Assembly: GCF_039540515.1 (NCBI RefSeq)
Contig: NZ_BAABFA010000010.1
Location: 337,029 to 401,028, forward strand
Origin: Nemorincola caseinilytica
Lineage (GTDB): Bacteria > Bacteroidota > Bacteroidia > Chitinophagales > Chitinophagaceae
Reading direction: 5' to 3'
Length of the DNA stretch: 64,000 nucleotides
The translations under genes were made by a program, and so were the position numbers. The notes under the pieces were generated by a model. The model was not told where the DNA came from. It saw nothing but the letters and a program-made list of their open reading frames with translations, and made no database searches. The stretch's first letter is position 1. Every line of letters starts with the position of its first letter. Below are positions 8,827 to 17,097 of the stretch, one piece after another.

Positions 8827-9450
8827 ATGGAAGCACAGTTAATTGAATTTTTGACACAGACCCCCAGTTGTACAAAGGCTGAAATGGCGGAAGCCGGAAT
8901 GAAGGGCCTCGCTCTATTCAATGCCATCAAGAAGTTACAGAACGAAGGTAGAATAACGGTTGAGGGCGAGGGAGCAGATGCGACATACACACTGAACGAA
9001 ACAGAGGCGTCTCACGAAACACCAACAGAGAATGGCGAAGAGCAGGTGCCACAAGAGCAGGAAGAACTAATTGAGCCTATTCAACAGGTAGAAGAACGAG
9101 TTGCGAGGTCGGCAGGTCGTGATAATACCAAGTACAAGTTCAACGGACAGGAATATGGCAAAGGCCCTTTGGTGCTGGCGGTCGTGAAGAAGTATGTAGA
9201 GGACAATCCTGATACCACATTCAAGCAGCTCAAAGAAGTGTTCCCTGATACGCTGATGCCCCGCTGGCATGTGTTCAGGAACGAGCAGGAAGCCATTGCA
9301 TTGTCGGCGAAGAAACCACGCTATTTTCTGAAACAGCCGATAAAGCTGAAGGGACAGAAAGAACCGATCCTCGTAACGAACCAGTGGACTGCGGCTCTTA
9401 TAGACAAATTTCTCCCTGTAATTAAGTCTGTCGGCTACAAGGTACGCTGA
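8827..9450 (+). CDS. Winged-helix N-terminus plus restriction-associated-like C-terminal domain
   Basis: 207 residues from the ATG at 8827; an in-frame TTG at 8797 is less likely. Residues ~1-60 look like a winged helix (FLTQTPSCTKAEMAEAGMKG, then LQNEGRITVEGEG). A Glu/Gln-rich linker (~65-100) leads to a ~100-residue C-terminal domain with the pattern KFNGQEYGKGPLVLAVVKKY...TFKQLKEVFP...RYFLKQPIKL...QWTAALIDKFLPVI. A similar tail occurs in many bacterial proteins linked to restriction genes, but I cannot name it. It is probably DNA-binding. A strong terminator follows directly. Confidence 0.65.
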   Translation: MEAQLIEFLTQTPSCTKAEMAEAGMKGLALFNAIKKLQNEGRITVEGEGADATYTLNETEASHETPTENGEEQVPQEQEELIEPIQQVEERVARSAGRDNTKYKFNGQEYGKGPLVLAVVKKYVEDNPDTTFKQLKEVFPDTLMPRWHVFRNEQEAIALSAKKPRYFLKQPIKLKGQKEPILVTNQWTAALIDKFLPVIKSVGYKVR

Positions 9451-9472
9451 ACGGACTGCGGCTGTGAATGAG

Positions 9473-9502
9473 AAAGCGGGCACCGATCATGCCCGCTTTT
9501 TT
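9473..9502 (+). terminator. Rho-independent terminator
   Basis: A 10-bp stem (9473-9482 with 9490-9499, core gcgggca/tgcccgc), 7-base loop and a T-run ending at 9502, directly after the gene ending at 9450. Confidence 0.85.
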
Positions 9503-9510
9503 ATGTCTGC

Positions 9511-9547
9511 AGAAAAAAGAAATCCCGCCTCACGAAGAAGCGGGATT
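9511..9547 (-). terminator. Rho-independent terminator (minus strand)
   Basis: Stem aatcccgc (9521-9528) with gcgggatt (9540-9547). Read on the minus strand it is followed by the T-run complementary to 9511-9520. It terminates the gene at 9570-10037 and faces the plus-strand terminator beside it. Confidence 0.8.
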
Positions 9548-9569
9548 CTATTTATAATGAACAACAAGC

Positions 9570-10037
9570 CTATTTAATCTCACAGTTGTCGAGCAGCAAC
9601 TGTTTATCAATACAAAACAGCTTTACAAGTTCAAGACCATCGTTATACGGCACGATGTATTCATTCGCCTCAAATTCTTTCAGTAGATGGATCAGCTGCT
9701 TTGTTGCGATATAGTAGTTGCCTGGTATATCCACTTTGATATATGGTTCGTCCGTCAAGTAGAGACCATTCAACCTTCCGTCCTTCATTCCAATGACATT
9801 GACCTCGGAAATGAATTTGTCCTTGTATGCCTTCTTCATTGGGATTTCCGCGCTATGAGTTTTTTTGATACCATTGATGAATTTGCTCTCATCGAAGCGT
9901 GGTATCGGTTTTAAAGACAGAGGGTCGAAACGGTCTTCTTCTATTTCTAAAGGAGCAAGGAGGCTGTCGATCTCCGCCTGTATCATTATCTTATCTACGA
10001 TGTCTTTGGGTAGGTTGTTGCTTGTATCCATTATCAT
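9570..10037 (-). CDS. Hypothetical protein
   Basis: A 155-residue soluble protein of mixed charge. The N-terminus is helical and acidic; a central segment (NVIGMKDGRLNGLYLTDEPY) looks beta-rich, and the C-terminus is helical (TKQLIHLLKEFEANEYIVPY). No family is recognised. The start may be the first or second Met (M-I-M-D). It lies between two minus-strand terminators, so it is a single transcription unit. Confidence 0.6.
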   Translation of the reverse strand: MIMDTSNNLPKDIVDKIMIQAEIDSLLAPLEIEEDRFDPLSLKPIPRFDESKFINGIKKTHSAEIPMKKAYKDKFISEVNVIGMKDGRLNGLYLTDEPYIKVDIPGNYYIATKQLIHLLKEFEANEYIVPYNDGLELVKLFCIDKQLLLDNCEIK

Positions 10038-10118
10038 TTAAATAGTTCCATGTCAATAAATATGAAGCAGCATCATGCGAATACGACCTTGAGCACAAAA
10101 CAGAAGATCAACAATATA

Positions 10119-10149
10119 AAAAGGAACGACCATGCAGGCCGTTCCTTTC
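10119..10149. terminator. Terminator after the C5 methyltransferase gene
   Basis: Perfect 9-bp stem aaaggaacg (10120-10128) with cgttccttt (10140-10148), 11-base loop. On the minus strand it ends in a T-run, just beyond the stop of the methyltransferase gene at 10156. Confidence 0.75.
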
Positions 10150-10155
10150 GTATTG

Positions 10156-11055
10156 CTAAAGGATATTCAGGAAGTTCCCGAACAACTCCTTCGTTAGCTG
10201 CCTCATGACCATATTGCCAAGCAGCGAATATTGGCCAGTGGGATATATCCCCGTGAAGTCATAGTCGGTCATCCCCGTAATTACCCTGCATTCGTGTAGC
10301 GCTATCTTTCTCGGCTTTTTGTTCTCTTCACGCACCAGTTGCGACACATGGGCGGTCAGGGTACAAAACAGGTTACCTTTTGCCGGTTTGAATTTTGCCT
10401 TGAACTGTCCGGCGGAGAACTCAACCACATGCGGCAGCAGAAACTCCACGCCCTGTTTAGAGAGGTCGATTGGCATACGGCGTGGAAACAGCGGGATTTT
10501 CACGTCTTTCAATACATCCTTACGAACCAGTATCACGATAGACCTGCTCCTGCTCTGGAACGCACCATACCGTTTCGCGTTCACTACTTTTATCTGGAAC
10601 CAGTAGTTGGGCAACAGATTTTTTATGCTGGCGATATACTCCATGAGAACCGGCTCGTTTCCTTTCGCACATAACCTATCGCTATTCTCAAATACAGCAA
10701 TCTTCGGCTGCAGATCAAGAACGATCTTCGGCAATGTTTCAAACATCAGCATGTTCTCAGGAGCGAAGTGGCGCGCATCGTACGTGTTACACGCAGCGAG
10801 CTTCACACATGGACTGCCACCGCTTAAAACATCGATCTCACCACAGACGAGGGGTTCTAATGATCTATCTGCCCTTACCTTATTGATCCTATCCAGCGTA
10901 ACGTTCCTCACATCGTTCAGGTCGAAAGGAACTTCTGGAAAATTGTTCATGTAGAACCGCTGCGAGTTTTCTTCCCAATCACAGGCATAAGCATTCACAA
11001 AACCGTTATCGGTGGCGCCGATGTCGAACCCACCGGCGCCGGCGAACAAGGACAC
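10156..11055 (-). CDS. DNA (cytosine-5-)-methyltransferase, solitary
   Basis: A compact C5 methyltransferase of ~300 residues. Motif I is LFAGAGGFDIG (residues 3-13), motif IV SGGSPCVKLA with catalytic Cys ~83, motif VI FENS (the usual ENV is ENS here), motif VIII QSRSR (~167-171) and motif X LLGNMVMRQL near the C-terminus. The target-recognition region is short. The only ORF start, a GTG at 11055, leaves almost nothing before motif I; the frame is open further upstream, across the end of the preceding gene, so the true start is uncertain. No endonuclease is adjacent, so it looks like an orphan or anti-restriction enzyme, in a row with the ParB-like and DUF5131 genes. Confidence 0.9.
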   Translation of the reverse strand: MSLFAGAGGFDIGATDNGFVNAYACDWEENSQRFYMNNFPEVPFDLNDVRNVTLDRINKVRADRSLEPLVCGEIDVLSGGSPCVKLAACNTYDARHFAPENMLMFETLPKIVLDLQPKIAVFENSDRLCAKGNEPVLMEYIASIKNLLPNYWFQIKVVNAKRYGAFQSRSRSIVILVRKDVLKDVKIPLFPRRMPIDLSKQGVEFLLPHVVEFSAGQFKAKFKPAKGNLFCTLTAHVSQLVREENKKPRKIALHECRVITGMTDYDFTGIYPTGQYSLLGNMVMRQLTKELFGNFLNIL

Positions 11056-11077
11056 ATGAACGCGCCCTTGTCCGGAA

Positions 11078-12133
11078 TTATGCTTGTTTGCCGCATACCT
11101 CCTCTTCTTTTACGATGTTAGTGATACGTGTCGCTATTACATGAAAACTCCAGCTTGCATCCACGCCTTGTATGACATAGTGCAGTCCCTCACTGGGGTC
11201 ATTGGTATCCTTGCCGCTGATGCTCACATAGCCCAGGAGTGCATCATTATACAGGAGTGCAGGTCGACTTGTTTTAAGGTCTAAAGTAAAGTCGCCATAC
11301 CTTCCCAGTCCCATAGTGAACGCCGTCAGCGTCACGTCGCACTTGGCCTTTACTTTGACTGCCTTGGCGTTCTTTTTGCTCTTGCCCTTGCTGGCTACCG
11401 CTGCGCCCTCTGTTGATTCTCCCGTTTTTTCTTGTGGGTCTTCCATGGGTTCATCAAGGTCTTCGTCACCTTCATCGTCGTCCTCATCTGGTTGTTCATC
11501 CTCGTCACTGCCATCCGGCAAATTGGTGACATTCACAGAACCTAAATTATCGTTCTTGCCATTTTGCTCGGTGTTGTCCTTTATCAATCGCAGCGCTTTG
11601 GCCAATGTCATGTCACCTTCCGGGTCATCGATCCTGTCAAGCAACGAGTAATCGGCATTACCTATAGTCTTCACGAGCGAAACAGTTGATTGGCCATAGC
11701 CTACCAGGTAGCCGATTTGCTCGTTGATGTTATCGCCTGGAATTGTCTGGCGCCACAGCTTTCCTTCTTCTGTATTCCATAGGTGTTTTTCAAGCACTTT
11801 GATGGACTTATAAAGGATGGCCTTGCTGGCACGGTACCAGGGGCGTGATTCGAAGTTGATGAGACGCAGGAGGTCGTTCACGGTAGCCTTTGTTATAACA
11901 AGGACATCCAAATCGCCCACGCCTGCTTCTCGAGCAGCCTGTACGTAATCCGGAAGGGTCAGCACATAACTATCGTCAGTTACGATCGGCATCTTATATA
12001 CCCCTAAGTATTCGAATTCCGATACATAAAGGTCGTCGGGCTTCAAGTAGCCCATTGCTTCCACCAGTTGGTGGTTCTTCAGAGAGGAGACACTTCTGGT
12101 ATCCTTCTGCAGTTCAAAGTTGTGTTTTGTCAT
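11078..12133 (-). CDS. Hypothetical protein with ParB-like helical part and acidic linker
   Basis: 351 residues. The N-terminal part has a beta-rich stretch (LYVSEFEYLGVYKMP), then helices including IGYLVGYGQSTVSLVKTIG, which resembles the helix-turn-helix of ParB/KorB-type proteins. Residues ~205-245 are a very acidic Asp/Glu linker, followed by a short Lys-rich stretch and a ~95-residue beta-rich C-terminal domain. The gene ends close to the C5 methyltransferase start, so the two are probably co-transcribed. A DNA-binding role is inferred only from the helix pattern. The structured element at 12134-12305 forms its upstream region. Confidence 0.55.
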   Translation of the reverse strand: MTKHNFELQKDTRSVSSLKNHQLVEAMGYLKPDDLYVSEFEYLGVYKMPIVTDDSYVLTLPDYVQAAREAGVGDLDVLVITKATVNDLLRLINFESRPWYRASKAILYKSIKVLEKHLWNTEEGKLWRQTIPGDNINEQIGYLVGYGQSTVSLVKTIGNADYSLLDRIDDPEGDMTLAKALRLIKDNTEQNGKNDNLGSVNVTNLPDGSDEDEQPDEDDDEGDEDLDEPMEDPQEKTGESTEGAAVASKGKSKKNAKAVKVKAKCDVTLTAFTMGLGRYGDFTLDLKTSRPALLYNDALLGYVSISGKDTNDPSEGLHYVIQGVDASWSFHVIATRITNIVKEEEVCGKQA

Positions 12134-12305
12134 TCATTGTGTTTAAAATGAGAACCTGGATTCAATACCGGGAGCCAGTTACCTGCATAGCGCTCCTTGG
12201 GGTTACTGCATGAGAATGCCCATTACGCTCTTGGGCGTTTTTTTAATAGGCATTGTGATTGGCTAATGCAGCAAGGCAGGTTGGGCAGTAAATGCCCGGC
12301 AGCGG
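12134..12305. repeat. Structured intergenic element, copy A
   Basis: Matches copy B at 13077-13290 in two blocks. Block 1 (12279-12305) has a hairpin gggca (12283-12287) / tgccc (12293-12297) nine bases from the stop of the DUF5131 gene; in copy B the stem is gggta/taccc, a compensated change. Block 2 (12203-12246) reads ttactgcat, then a short acgct/ggcgt-type hairpin with a run of seven Ts on the plus strand. It lies upstream of the ParB-like gene on the minus strand. Confidence 0.55.
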
Positions 12306-13076
12306 TTAGAAGACCGTGGGATTTTGAGACAATGCCCGTAGTGGATTCACCGGTGTAACGGGCATAGATTTTCGCTCTGGCATTTCATCAAAGTGTCTGC
12401 CATATAGTAGCCTGCCATTCTTCTTTTTGTTCTTGCCGCCCCATTGCTTGAAGAAGAACGGTACACCGGCAGCAACGCAATTTTTATGTATCTCTACCAC
12501 CCAGTTTGGATCGATCAACCGTGCTTTCTTTCCGGACTCACCACCGACGATGACCCAATCTATATTGGTTAGGTCTAAACCTGTTAGCGGCCCTATCAGC
12601 GGTTCGCAGGAAAGAAACTTGGTCATAGCGTTTATTTCCCGCAGGTCATCCACCCGGTGCAGCACTCTGCTATCTTCCACAGACACGCCCATCCAGATGT
12701 TTGGCGTCCAGTTCAGCTGTTCATGTAATTCCTTCAGACGATCCGCACGCTTGGTCAGAACCTGAAACGTATGCTGCGGGTTAGCAGCCATAACATAGAA
12801 CACTTTCTTTATAAAGTCCACCGTGACATCCTTATGGAACAGATCACTCATGGAGTTTACGAATACCATTTCAGGCTGCTTCCATGTATATGGTAGGGCT
12901 AAGGCGTCCTCGTGCATCCGTAGTGCAAAACCATCTTTATACTTTTCATGGCCCATTGCCTGTAGGCGTTCGGACAGGATCTCGGCATAGCAGTATTTAC
13001 AACCTGCACTTAACTTATTACAGCCGGTGGTCGGGTTCCATGTTTTCCCCGTCCATTCTATACTTGTTTTACTCAT
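12306..13076 (-). CDS. DUF5131 / phage Gp37-Gp68 family protein
   Basis: 256 residues, matching the DUF5131 (PF07505, phage Gp37/Gp68) family: IEWTGKTWNPTTGCNKLSAG, then CKYCYAE, then VFVNSMSDLFHKDV, FQVLTKRADRL, WMGVSVED and WVIVGGESGKKAR. Cysteines 19, 26 and 29 form a cluster like that of radical-SAM enzymes, which the family resembles. Its reaction is unknown to me; relatives travel with phage and restriction genes and with three-Cys-motif partner proteins. Here it is followed, on the same strand, by the ParB-like and C5 methyltransferase genes, hinting at a nucleic-acid modification role. Confidence 0.85.
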   Translation of the reverse strand: MSKTSIEWTGKTWNPTTGCNKLSAGCKYCYAEILSERLQAMGHEKYKDGFALRMHEDALALPYTWKQPEMVFVNSMSDLFHKDVTVDFIKKVFYVMAANPQHTFQVLTKRADRLKELHEQLNWTPNIWMGVSVEDSRVLHRVDDLREINAMTKFLSCEPLIGPLTGLDLTNIDWVIVGGESGKKARLIDPNWVVEIHKNCVAAGVPFFFKQWGGKNKKKNGRLLYGRHFDEMPERKSMPVTPVNPLRALSQNPTVF

Positions 13077-13290
13077 TTATCAATTTAGTAGTTATGCAAT
13101 GCCCATCGTGAGGGCTTATTAATAATGATAGCAGCATATACCCTGCGTGGCTGCCATCAGTTTATTACCGCATAGAAATCCTCTTACGCGCAAAGGCGTT
13201 TTTTGAATGATCATAATTTGGTGGATTTTACCTGCTGAGAAGGAATATCAAGTGCGGTAGCAGGGTTGGGTATGAACTACCCGATGACCG
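13077..13290. repeat. Structured intergenic element, copy B
   Basis: Second copy of the element at 12134-12305. Block 1 (13265-13290) has the hairpin gggta (13268-13272) / taccc (13278-13282), ending eight bases from the stop of the excisionase gene. Block 2 (13165-13206) reads ttaccgcatagaaatcctct and then an acgc/gcgt hairpin with six Ts on the plus strand. An extra hairpin (gatagcagc / gctgccatc, about 13127-13158) is specific to this copy. It lies upstream of the DUF5131 gene. Confidence 0.55.
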
Positions 13291-13560
13291 TTATGAGGCC
13301 CTGCGATATTTACGGTTATAACACCTGTGTTCAGTGCGATATTCTTCGAATGAATAATCTGAGGTGCCCAGCCATTCCTGTAGCTCAGATTTTCTGAAGA
13401 ACACTTTCTTCCCCCAGTAGTGGTGAGGGAGACGGAACTTCGCCATGTAGAGCCTTAGTGTGTCGGCTGGCAGATTCATAAATAAACACGCTTCTTTCAA
13501 AGACAGGGTGTTCATGTTGCTCGCTGGAGCTGGGTGGTTTTTAACCAGAGTTGTAATCAT
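13291..13560 (-). CDS. Excisionase-like helix-turn-helix protein
   Basis: An 89-residue MerR/excisionase-type winged helix: LSLKEACLFMNLPADTLRLY, then the conserved wing HYWGKKVFFRKSELQEWLG. Such proteins act as recombination directionality factors or small regulators on integrative elements. It lies 1.4 kb from the integrase and is transcribed away from it. The C-terminal tail is basic. An 8-bp inverted repeat sits directly before its start. Confidence 0.85.
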   Translation of the reverse strand: MITTLVKNHPAPASNMNTLSLKEACLFMNLPADTLRLYMAKFRLPHHYWGKKVFFRKSELQEWLGTSDYSFEEYRTEHRCYNRKYRRAS

Positions 13561-13563
13561 AAC

Positions 13564-13591
13564 TTTATGCTTTTTTTGATTAGAGCATAAA
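13564..13591. promoter_or_regulatory. 8-bp inverted repeat upstream of the excisionase gene
   Basis: tttatgct (13564-13571) and agcataaa (13584-13591), 12 bases apart, begin three bases upstream of the excisionase start. A possible operator; on the plus strand there is also a T-run after the first arm. Confidence 0.35.
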
Positions 13592-13639
13592 ATTATTATA
13601 GCGGAGAGGGGCTATTAATTCAACTCCTTACACAACCCC

Positions 13640-14836
13640 TTACAAATTATCTTTCCGTTTTTCCACTTCATTAAGATCAGCCAAGGCTAACTTCTTTGCT
13701 TTAGGAAAATCACCTAATTTTTCAATTATGGTTTCTATATCTCTGGCGGCATATTTGCCTGACAGCCAACGTTTATTTCCAACGAGTCTATAGTATGTAG
13801 TTCTGAAATGATTTTTTTCAATGGCGTACTTTAGAGCATAATTTTCAATGGCAACGGTTTTGGTTGTGTCCAAACTATCGAACCTTGGTTCTTCTCCAGA
13901 TTCTTGTTTGTAAATACATAGTAAGGCATGCTGAGTTCCATTTAGGTTCTTTAGACTTGCTACGTCGAGGTCAGCGTTTACAAGGCGTATTGCTTCAGAA
14001 TAATACTGCGAGTGTGGAGACGAGTTTAACACTTCAGCTACCCGGTTAAGGTCTCTGATATTATCTATCTCGTTTCTCGTTCTTACCTCCTCACCGTCAA
14101 TATTACTCTTAACCTTATTGAATAACTGTTTGAACCCATTAGGATTTAGTCCGTGTTCAGTTGCATAACTATTAATATCGCGTGTTGGGTTTTCAACTTC
14201 GCCGCTATCCCAATCGTAGCCGAACGGTGCATCAATTTGGGCCTCTTGAAGATAGTAGCTTAATAGGGCATGCTGCCTTACCGATAATTCACCCTTCAAC
14301 TCTTTTAGCTTGTCCACAAGGAAATAATGGAACGCAATGTATCTACCATACACCCAACTGACTGTGGAATTTATGGCAATTTCTGTCAAGTGGTTCAGTT
14401 GATAAAAGCGCTCACTTATCCTGAAATATTCTCTTACTTCATTTTTTTCTGGGTCGGTCAATTCTTCTTCTGAATATAAAAATGCTTCTGGTTGGTCATA
14501 TACCTTGGACTGATACTTGACAATGAGTTTTATCTCCTTCTCGACATCTCGCAGGTTCCATTCCTGATACTTCAACAAGAAATCTATCTTATAGAGCTGC
14601 ATCCATATGTGACCAGAAAAATCTGCCATCCATTCAAACATATCATAGGCGTCTCCGAGAGACCATTCACTTAAATCTATAGAGCCGTCTTCTTGTGAAC
14701 TATGTTTCTCCCATGTTTCAATAATGTTACCCGCTATTTCGATTACTTCATCGCTGGCATTTATTGCCGCAAGTTTCTCTTGAAGTTTCGTTATTGAATC
14801 TGGTGTCGATCTTATGAGTAGTGAAAATAAATCCAT
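13640..14836 (-). CDS. Hypothetical protein with an internal duplication
   Basis: A 398-residue, helical, acidic protein. Two segments resemble each other: RQHALLSYYLQEAQIDAPFG followed by INSYATEHGLNPNGFKQLFN (about 190-245), and TQHALLCIYKQESGEEPRFD followed by IENYALKYAIEKNHFRTTYY (about 300-365). The shared pattern is QHALL.Y..QE, then I..YA....... .F...Y. The N-terminal ~170 residues are helical with several Trp. No family is recognised, though the repeat reads like a small helical DNA- or protein-binding unit. The gene is AT-rich compared with its neighbours and lies between excisionase and integrase, a common cargo site. Confidence 0.65.
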   Translation of the reverse strand: MDLFSLLIRSTPDSITKLQEKLAAINASDEVIEIAGNIIETWEKHSSQEDGSIDLSEWSLGDAYDMFEWMADFSGHIWMQLYKIDFLLKYQEWNLRDVEKEIKLIVKYQSKVYDQPEAFLYSEEELTDPEKNEVREYFRISERFYQLNHLTEIAINSTVSWVYGRYIAFHYFLVDKLKELKGELSVRQHALLSYYLQEAQIDAPFGYDWDSGEVENPTRDINSYATEHGLNPNGFKQLFNKVKSNIDGEEVRTRNEIDNIRDLNRVAEVLNSSPHSQYYSEAIRLVNADLDVASLKNLNGTQHALLCIYKQESGEEPRFDSLDTTKTVAIENYALKYAIEKNHFRTTYYRLVGNKRWLSGKYAARDIETIIEKLGDFPKAKKLALADLNEVEKRKDNL

Positions 14837-14985
14837 ACAGTTTGATTCTATGTATACTTAATATTGCATTCGAATGTAATTGTCTTCTATGCGTTTGATT
14901 ATTTTACTACAATATAGGAAACAACAACAAATCCTTTGCGAAGTCGGGCGCCCTATGTATCAGTATTCCCAGCATCTTCGACGGT

Positions 14986-16218
14986 ATGAAAGCGAAGCAC
15001 TACAGCATCAACGTACATTGGGATAAACGCTACCCCAAAGCCGGTACAGGCCTTTGTCCAGTTCAACTTGCAGTCAGCATAAGTGGCCTACAGTTCAAGG
15101 TCAGTTTACGTCTGTATTCCACCAAGGCCGACTATGAAAAGGCTATGAGTGGAAAGGGCGGCAGCGAGGAAGTAAAGGAACTACGCAAGCACATCACAGA
15201 ATATACGACCAAGGCAGAACACATACTGGAACGTTTACCAAACCCCACGCGCGAGACCTTCCAGCGCCTGTTCAAAAGTGAAACGGATCTATTCGCGTCA
15301 CAGAAGACCGATATATCATTCTTGTTCGAGGAATACATCAGCCATGTACGAAGTGAGGACAGGATAAAAACGGCCCAAAATCTGGAATGGTCGTTGAAGT
15401 CATTCAAGCGCTACAAGACCAGGATATGTTTTGAGGACATCAATGAAGCATGGCTCAATGGGTACAAGCAATTCATGTTGAAGAACGGCACCTCCGCAAC
15501 AACCGTACAAATATACCTGCGTAACCTGCGCACGATATTCAATGTCGCCATCAAGCAAGGGTACATATCAGAGAAGCATTACCCATTCAGGAGCTATACC
15601 ATTGGAACATCCGCTAAGAGTAAGTCAGTTCTCTATGCCGCAGACCTAAAGAAGCTGTGGGAGTATGACGGCACAACGTTGAGGGAACGCAGGGCAAAGG
15701 ATTATTTTTTCTTCTTGTACTTGTGCAATGGCATGAACTTTAAGGATTGTTGTTACCTGAAATTCAAGAACATCAAAGGCGATACATTATCATTCGTCCG
15801 TGAAAAAACGAAGAACACCAATACTGTAGCCGACAAGCAGATCACTGTTTACCTGCATGATGAAATAAAGAACATCATCATAAAGTGGGGCAACAAGCCG
15901 GGTAACCCTGACGACTACATCTTTCCAATACTCAACGGGTACAAGACAGCGGCAGATAAAGAGCGGCGCCGGATGAAAGTGCAGCGTGAAATCAATGACA
16001 AGCTCAAGGTCATTGGCGTTAAGCTCGGCATCGAAGAAAAAGTTATCCTCGCTGTGAGCAGACACAGTTTTGCCACGCACCTTATGGTATCAGGAACACC
16101 TATAGAGATAATCAAAAGTTCTTTGGGCCACGCTTCAAGTAAGACCACCGAGCATTATATAAAGAGCATACCCACAGATAAGGCACGTGAAATATCAAGC
16201 ACACTATTGAACTTCTGA
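14986..16218 (+). CDS. Tyrosine recombinase / integrase of the element
   Basis: A 410-residue integrase of the Bacteroidota type. It has an N-terminal arm-binding domain (~1-90), a SAM-like core-binding domain (~100-210, including TVQIYLRNLRTIFNVAIKQG) and a catalytic domain. In the catalytic domain box I reads LCNGMNFKDCCYLKFKNI, where the first catalytic Arg is absent, as in IntDOT-type enzymes; box II is SRHSFATHL (~357-365), followed by LGHASSKTTEHYIKS with the nucleophilic Tyr near 390. It catalyses insertion into and excision from the tRNA gene whose 3' part lies at 20721-20765. It is followed ten bases later by a small gene. Confidence 0.93.
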   Translation: MKAKHYSINVHWDKRYPKAGTGLCPVQLAVSISGLQFKVSLRLYSTKADYEKAMSGKGGSEEVKELRKHITEYTTKAEHILERLPNPTRETFQRLFKSETDLFASQKTDISFLFEEYISHVRSEDRIKTAQNLEWSLKSFKRYKTRICFEDINEAWLNGYKQFMLKNGTSATTVQIYLRNLRTIFNVAIKQGYISEKHYPFRSYTIGTSAKSKSVLYAADLKKLWEYDGTTLRERRAKDYFFFLYLCNGMNFKDCCYLKFKNIKGDTLSFVREKTKNTNTVADKQITVYLHDEIKNIIIKWGNKPGNPDDYIFPILNGYKTAADKERRRMKVQREINDKLKVIGVKLGIEEKVILAVSRHSFATHLMVSGTPIEIIKSSLGHASSKTTEHYIKSIPTDKAREISSTLLNF

Positions 16219-16228
16219 AAATTTCAGC

Positions 16229-16501
16229 ATGATACAGGAAATAAAAACGGTTGATGATGTAAAGACATTCTTCAATGAGCTACACGATGAGGGGTTGAAC
16301 TTTCACCCCGATGATTTGTTCGAGCAGTACATCCATCGCGAAACAAATCAGCCATTCTATACGGATGAACAGGCGATCGAGCGCAACAGGCTACTTGCCC
16401 AGGCATTTGAAGTATGTGAGCGTGAGGATGTTGATATATACGAGCTGTGCATCGAGATATTCATGCGGGATTTTTACAAATTGTTCCCGCCAGAAATGTA
16501 G
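16229..16501 (+). CDS. Small acidic protein downstream of the integrase
   Basis: A 90-residue acidic, helical protein (DVKTFFNELHDEGLNFHPDD, then FYTDEQAIERNRLLAQAFEV). It starts ten bases after the integrase stop and ends before a terminator, so it shares the integrase transcript. The function is unknown; small partners in this place may help recombination or simply be passengers. Confidence 0.65.
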   Translation: MIQEIKTVDDVKTFFNELHDEGLNFHPDDLFEQYIHRETNQPFYTDEQAIERNRLLAQAFEVCEREDVDIYELCIEIFMRDFYKLFPPEM

Positions 16502-16529
16502 TATATTTATCCTGATAGGGTTTATAGGG

Positions 16530-16557
16530 GCTGGTCTGTTCTCAGGCCGGCTTTTTT
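16530..16557 (+). terminator. Rho-independent terminator of the integrase unit
   Basis: A 9-bp stem gctggtctg (16530-16538) with caggccggc (16543-16551), containing two G-T pairs, then six Ts (16552-16557). Confidence 0.85.
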
Positions 16558-16599
16558 ATATTACCTATGGGATAGTGATTTTAATGATTATATTGTCTT

Positions 16600-17097
16600 A
16601 TGGATTTTAGTAGCATCGATGACATAAAGGCCTATGGTTTCATTGGGTTTAAGACAGTTGCCGATCTTATCCTTGATAGCTCCTGCCTTCCCAACCAGAT
16701 GGGCGTGTATTTTGTTCTGCATATGGGTAAGAAGCCGCCGATGTATCTTCCTGTCGGTAGTGGAGGGCACTTTAAAGGCAAAGATCCGAATGTAAGTACC
16801 GATGTTCTTAGAGCTAACTGGATCGCAAACACCCACGTTGTCTATATCGGTAAAGCCGGTGGTACAGGTCGTTCGGCAACAATTAAATCAAGGCTTAAAC
16901 AATATCTGAATTTTGGTCAAGGTAAAAATGTGGGGCATTGGGGTGGTCGGCTGATATGGCAACTGTCTACACACAGAGATTTGGTGATTTGTTGGAAGTC
17001 ATTGATGACACAAGAGCCAAGAGATGTTGAAGAACAATTACTAAGAATGTTTATAAAAAATCATGGGAGCCGCCCATTTGCAAATCTCGTTACATGA
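16600..17097 (+). CDS. GIY-YIG nuclease domain protein
   Basis: 165 residues, a nearly bare GIY-YIG nuclease domain: GVYFVL (35-40), VVYIGKAGG (80-88), the catalytic-type Arg in IKSRLKQYL (~98), Glu in DVEEQLLRMF (~145) and Asn in RPFANL (~162). A 45-residue insertion separates the GVY and YIG strands, longer than in UvrC-like domains. It overlaps the Mrr-like gene by four bases (ATGA), so the two are made together. As a pair of nuclease domains in an integrative element they are candidate defence genes. It could also be a single-turnover DNA-nicking enzyme. Confidence 0.78.
   Translation: MDFSSIDDIKAYGFIGFKTVADLILDSSCLPNQMGVYFVLHMGKKPPMYLPVGSGGHFKGKDPNVSTDVLRANWIANTHVVYIGKAGGTGRSATIKSRLKQYLNFGQGKNVGHWGGRLIWQLSTHRDLVICWKSLMTQEPRDVEEQLLRMFIKNHGSRPFANLVT

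Noticed and set aside
12203..12246. Plus-strand terminator within the minus-strand gene row
   Set aside because: The stem is only 4-5 bp, and no plus-strand gene ends there; kept as part of the repeated element.
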